Below are positions 5,412-6,420 of a stretch of DNA of 6,420 nucleotides, one piece after another (position 1 is the first letter of the stretch; each line of letters starts with the position of its first letter). Position numbers and translations under genes: made by a program. Source of the stretch: an uncultured euryarchaeote (GTDB taxonomy: Archaea > Thermoplasmatota > Poseidoniia > Poseidoniales > Poseidoniaceae). Below the pieces are notes generated by a model. It ran no database searches. It saw only the letters and a program-made list of their open reading frames with translations, and was not told the origin of the DNA. The stretch spans positions 1 to 6,420 of the forward strand of contig CALCOQ010000004.1 in the NCBI GenBank assembly GCA_937897005.1. Reading direction: 5' to 3'.

Positions 5412-5441
5412 GTACCGGGACTGATCCACAAGGGCCCGTAC
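5412..5441. terminator. Hairpin between convergent genes enclosing copy 4 of the 3'-end element
   Basis: GTACCGGG (5412-5419) can pair with CCCGTAC (5435-5441), giving seven pairs with one bulged C. The loop contains most of the repeated element, whose core here is CACAAGGGCCC (5427-5437). The small ACAA-loop stem at 5423-5436 would compete with the larger stem for CCC. Lying between the plus gene ending at 5368 and the minus gene ending at 5457, it could terminate both. No long T-run follows on either strand, so the terminator call is tentative. Confidence 0.4.
5423..5437 (+). repeat. Copy 4 of the 3'-end element (CACAAGGGCCC variant)
   Basis: The stem pairs C5427-G5432, C5426-G5433, T5425-G5434 and G5423-C5436 around ACAA, with one A-C mismatch. 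It lies 54 bases after the acidic surface-protein stop codon in a convergent spacer with no downstream plus-strand gene. That argues that the element belongs to gene ends rather than to promoters. Confidence 0.5.
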
Positions 5442-5456
5442 CTCGGTGAAAGCACC

Positions 5457-5897
5457 TCACTCTTCTTCTCCCACCATACCAGAAATTGATTCGTTACCAC
5501 GACTCTTGAAATAACTCCAAATAGCAAACGGTGTACTCCAGAAGGTACCTCCAATAGCACCTAGCAGGACAATCAATGCCAATGTGTCCAAGTCACTGTT
5601 CGGGGCTCCGGCAGAGGCTCCTAAGACAGGTAACAGGAAAGTGAGATATGCTACTGGAATAGTTAACTTAAAACTAGATTCTGCAAAATTTCTTTCAGCG
5701 ATCTTTTTTCTAACAAAATATGCTGAAATAAACGGTATTCCAATTGAAACAAGCAATGCGCCTGACCAGTGATAAAAGAGAGTTATCTTATTCCCCTCTG
5801 ACGTAGTACCAAGAGGGATATGAGACAAAATCACCATCAATAATGCAACAGATATTCCGACACTTAATCCATTTAGAAATACGTCTTTCACTTTCAT
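5457..5897 (-). CDS. Small four-span membrane protein of unknown function
   Basis: The protein from ATG 5897 has 146 residues and four clear hydrophobic segments, at about 7-29, 40-62, 78-97 and 104-129. A basic loop, VRKKIAERN (62-70), lies between the second and third, and the C-terminus is acidic (VGEEE). No family is recognised. The frame stays open upstream to 6026, but that extension would overlap the citrate synthase gene and is polar, so the ATG immediately before the first membrane segment (MKVKDVF) is preferred. Base composition is clearly more AT-rich than the citrate synthase gene upstream on the same strand, from which it is separated by 58 bases. It may share that transcript or use its own weak promoter in the gap. 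It converges with the acidic surface-protein gene. Confidence 0.75.
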   Translation of the reverse strand: MKVKDVFLNGLSVGISVALLMVILSHIPLGTTSEGNKITLFYHWSGALLVSIGIPFISAYFVRKKIAERNFAESSFKLTIPVAYLTFLLPVLGASAGAPNSDLDTLALIVLLGAIGGTFWSTPFAIWSYFKSRGNESISGMVGEEE

Positions 5898-5928
5898 ATC
5901 AATCACTAATGCCCGAACAAGCGTACTT

Positions 5929-5938
5929 CTATTTAGAA
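5929..5938 (-). promoter_or_regulatory. Possible TATA-like box for the four-span protein
   Basis: Read on the minus strand, TTCTAAATAG lies about 35 bases before the ATG at 5897, in the 58-base spacer after the citrate synthase stop. Its position suits a short-leader archaeal promoter, but the sequence match is weak. Confidence 0.25.
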
Positions 5939-5955
5939 TCCAATCTCTGGTTTGT

Positions 5956-6420
5956 CTAGTCAATATGTTGCTCTTGCTGTTGCTCGGGAATGTATTTCGG
6001 ACGGTATAGGGGAACTCCCTTACCATCTCTCATTACCATTCGCTCATCGACTATTTGGGCGCCAATTCCTGCTGTCCGTGCCCAACCGAAGAAAGTCGTA
6101 TAGTACGCGGTATCGGTGAAACCGACATGGTGCAGAAGTGTACCTGAAGCGATATCGACATTGGCATTTGGGTTACGAATCTTGGGTATCTCCTCAAGAA
6201 CTTTTGGAGCTACTTGGCGCAGAGTGCGAATGGTACGGAAGTTTTCGTCGTCGGGGCATATCTCTTCGCCGAGGCCGAATTGAATAGCCGCACGCGGGTC
6301 TTCGGCTTGGAGCACTGCGTGGCCGAATCCGAAAATCGGTCTTTTGGCCGCCAGTTCGGCGCGCACGAATTTCTCGACCGCATCCGCATCCGAGGTGCCG
6401 ATTCTCTGAACAAACTCGAG
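5956..6420 (-). CDS. Citrate synthase, mitochondrial-like type, C-terminal part
   Basis: Citrate synthase condenses acetyl-CoA and oxaloacetate to citrate in the first step of the TCA cycle, in the cytoplasm. The last 154 residues are in the window; the frame is open to the right edge, so the start lies outside. GFGHAVL (fragment 31-37) carries the catalytic histidine equivalent to pig His320. DPR (41-43) carries the oxaloacetate-binding arginine, and NVD (87-89) the catalytic aspartate equivalent to Asp375. WAR (113-115) and YRPK (139-142) match Arg401 and Arg421. The wording GHAVL, AYYTTFFGWARTAG and RPKYIPE is closer to mitochondrial citrate synthase (GHAVLRKTDPR, NYYTVLFGVSRALG, ERPKS) than to the usual prokaryotic form with GHRVY and DFYSG. 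The fragment ends in a Gln-rich tail, EQQQEQHID. A possible start at the GTG at 6366 would be internal and is rejected. Confidence 0.93.
   Translation of the reverse strand, partial: LEFVQRIGTSDADAVEKFVRAELAAKRPIFGFGHAVLQAEDPRAAIQFGLGEEICPDDENFRTIRTLRQVAPKVLEEIPKIRNPNANVDIASGTLLHHVGFTDTAYYTTFFGWARTAGIGAQIVDERMVMRDGKGVPLYRPKYIPEQQQEQHID

Noticed and set aside
2078..5437. The four repeated elements as a CRISPR array or transposon ends
   Set aside because: Spacing is irregular (450 to 1920 bases), each copy lies between different genes, and there is no transposase, spacer structure or target duplication.
5094..5489. A 131-codon plus-strand frame overlapping the surface-protein gene
   Set aside because: It overlaps the outer tail in another frame, has no domain, and runs into the convergent gene.

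Overview
The window most resembles a fragment of an uncultured marine archaeon, possibly Marine Group II/Poseidoniales. The evidence is AT-rich TATA-like boxes (TTAATA or TTAATATA) placed for short-leader transcription, tightly packed genes, and small acidic surface proteins rich in Asp, Ser, Thr and N-glycosylation sequons. A bacterial-type acyltransferase is also present, as described for that group. This assignment is an inference; there is no rRNA or other marker gene in the window. No tRNA, rRNA, insertion sequence or CRISPR array was seen.

Layout, plus strand. Positions 1-2056 hold a two-gene unit: a phospholipid/glycerolipid acyltransferase (cut by the left edge) and, one base later, a cytoplasmic DsbA-type thiol-disulfide protein with a CSWC motif. 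Positions 2139-2528 encode a small DUF4190-like membrane protein. Positions 2711-3480 hold a coupled pair, a 45-residue single-span membrane protein and a Cys/His-rich protein with a degenerate AN1-like zinc finger, joined by an ATGA overlap. Positions 3602-5368 hold another pair: an unrecognised membrane protein with about 11-12 spans, then a single-span protein with an acidic cytoplasmic N-terminus and a probably glycosylated outer tail. That acidic region contains an exact 45-bp tandem duplication.

Layout, minus strand. The C-terminal third of a citrate synthase closely resembling the mitochondrial type enters from the right edge and ends at 5956. It is followed by a small four-span membrane protein (5897 to 5457) that converges on the plus-strand genes.

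The most notable unexplained signal is a short intergenic element, consensus CACAAG(G/C)G(T/C)CC. It occurs four times, always in the same orientation, and each copy lies 0-54 bases after the stop codon of the last gene of a plus-strand unit. It is absent from the three tight within-unit gene junctions. Each copy can fold into a stem capped by an ACAA loop, with one C-G to G-C swap between copies, which suggests an RNA 3'-end, processing or termination element. Two copies are preceded directly by a separate perfect or near-perfect palindrome.
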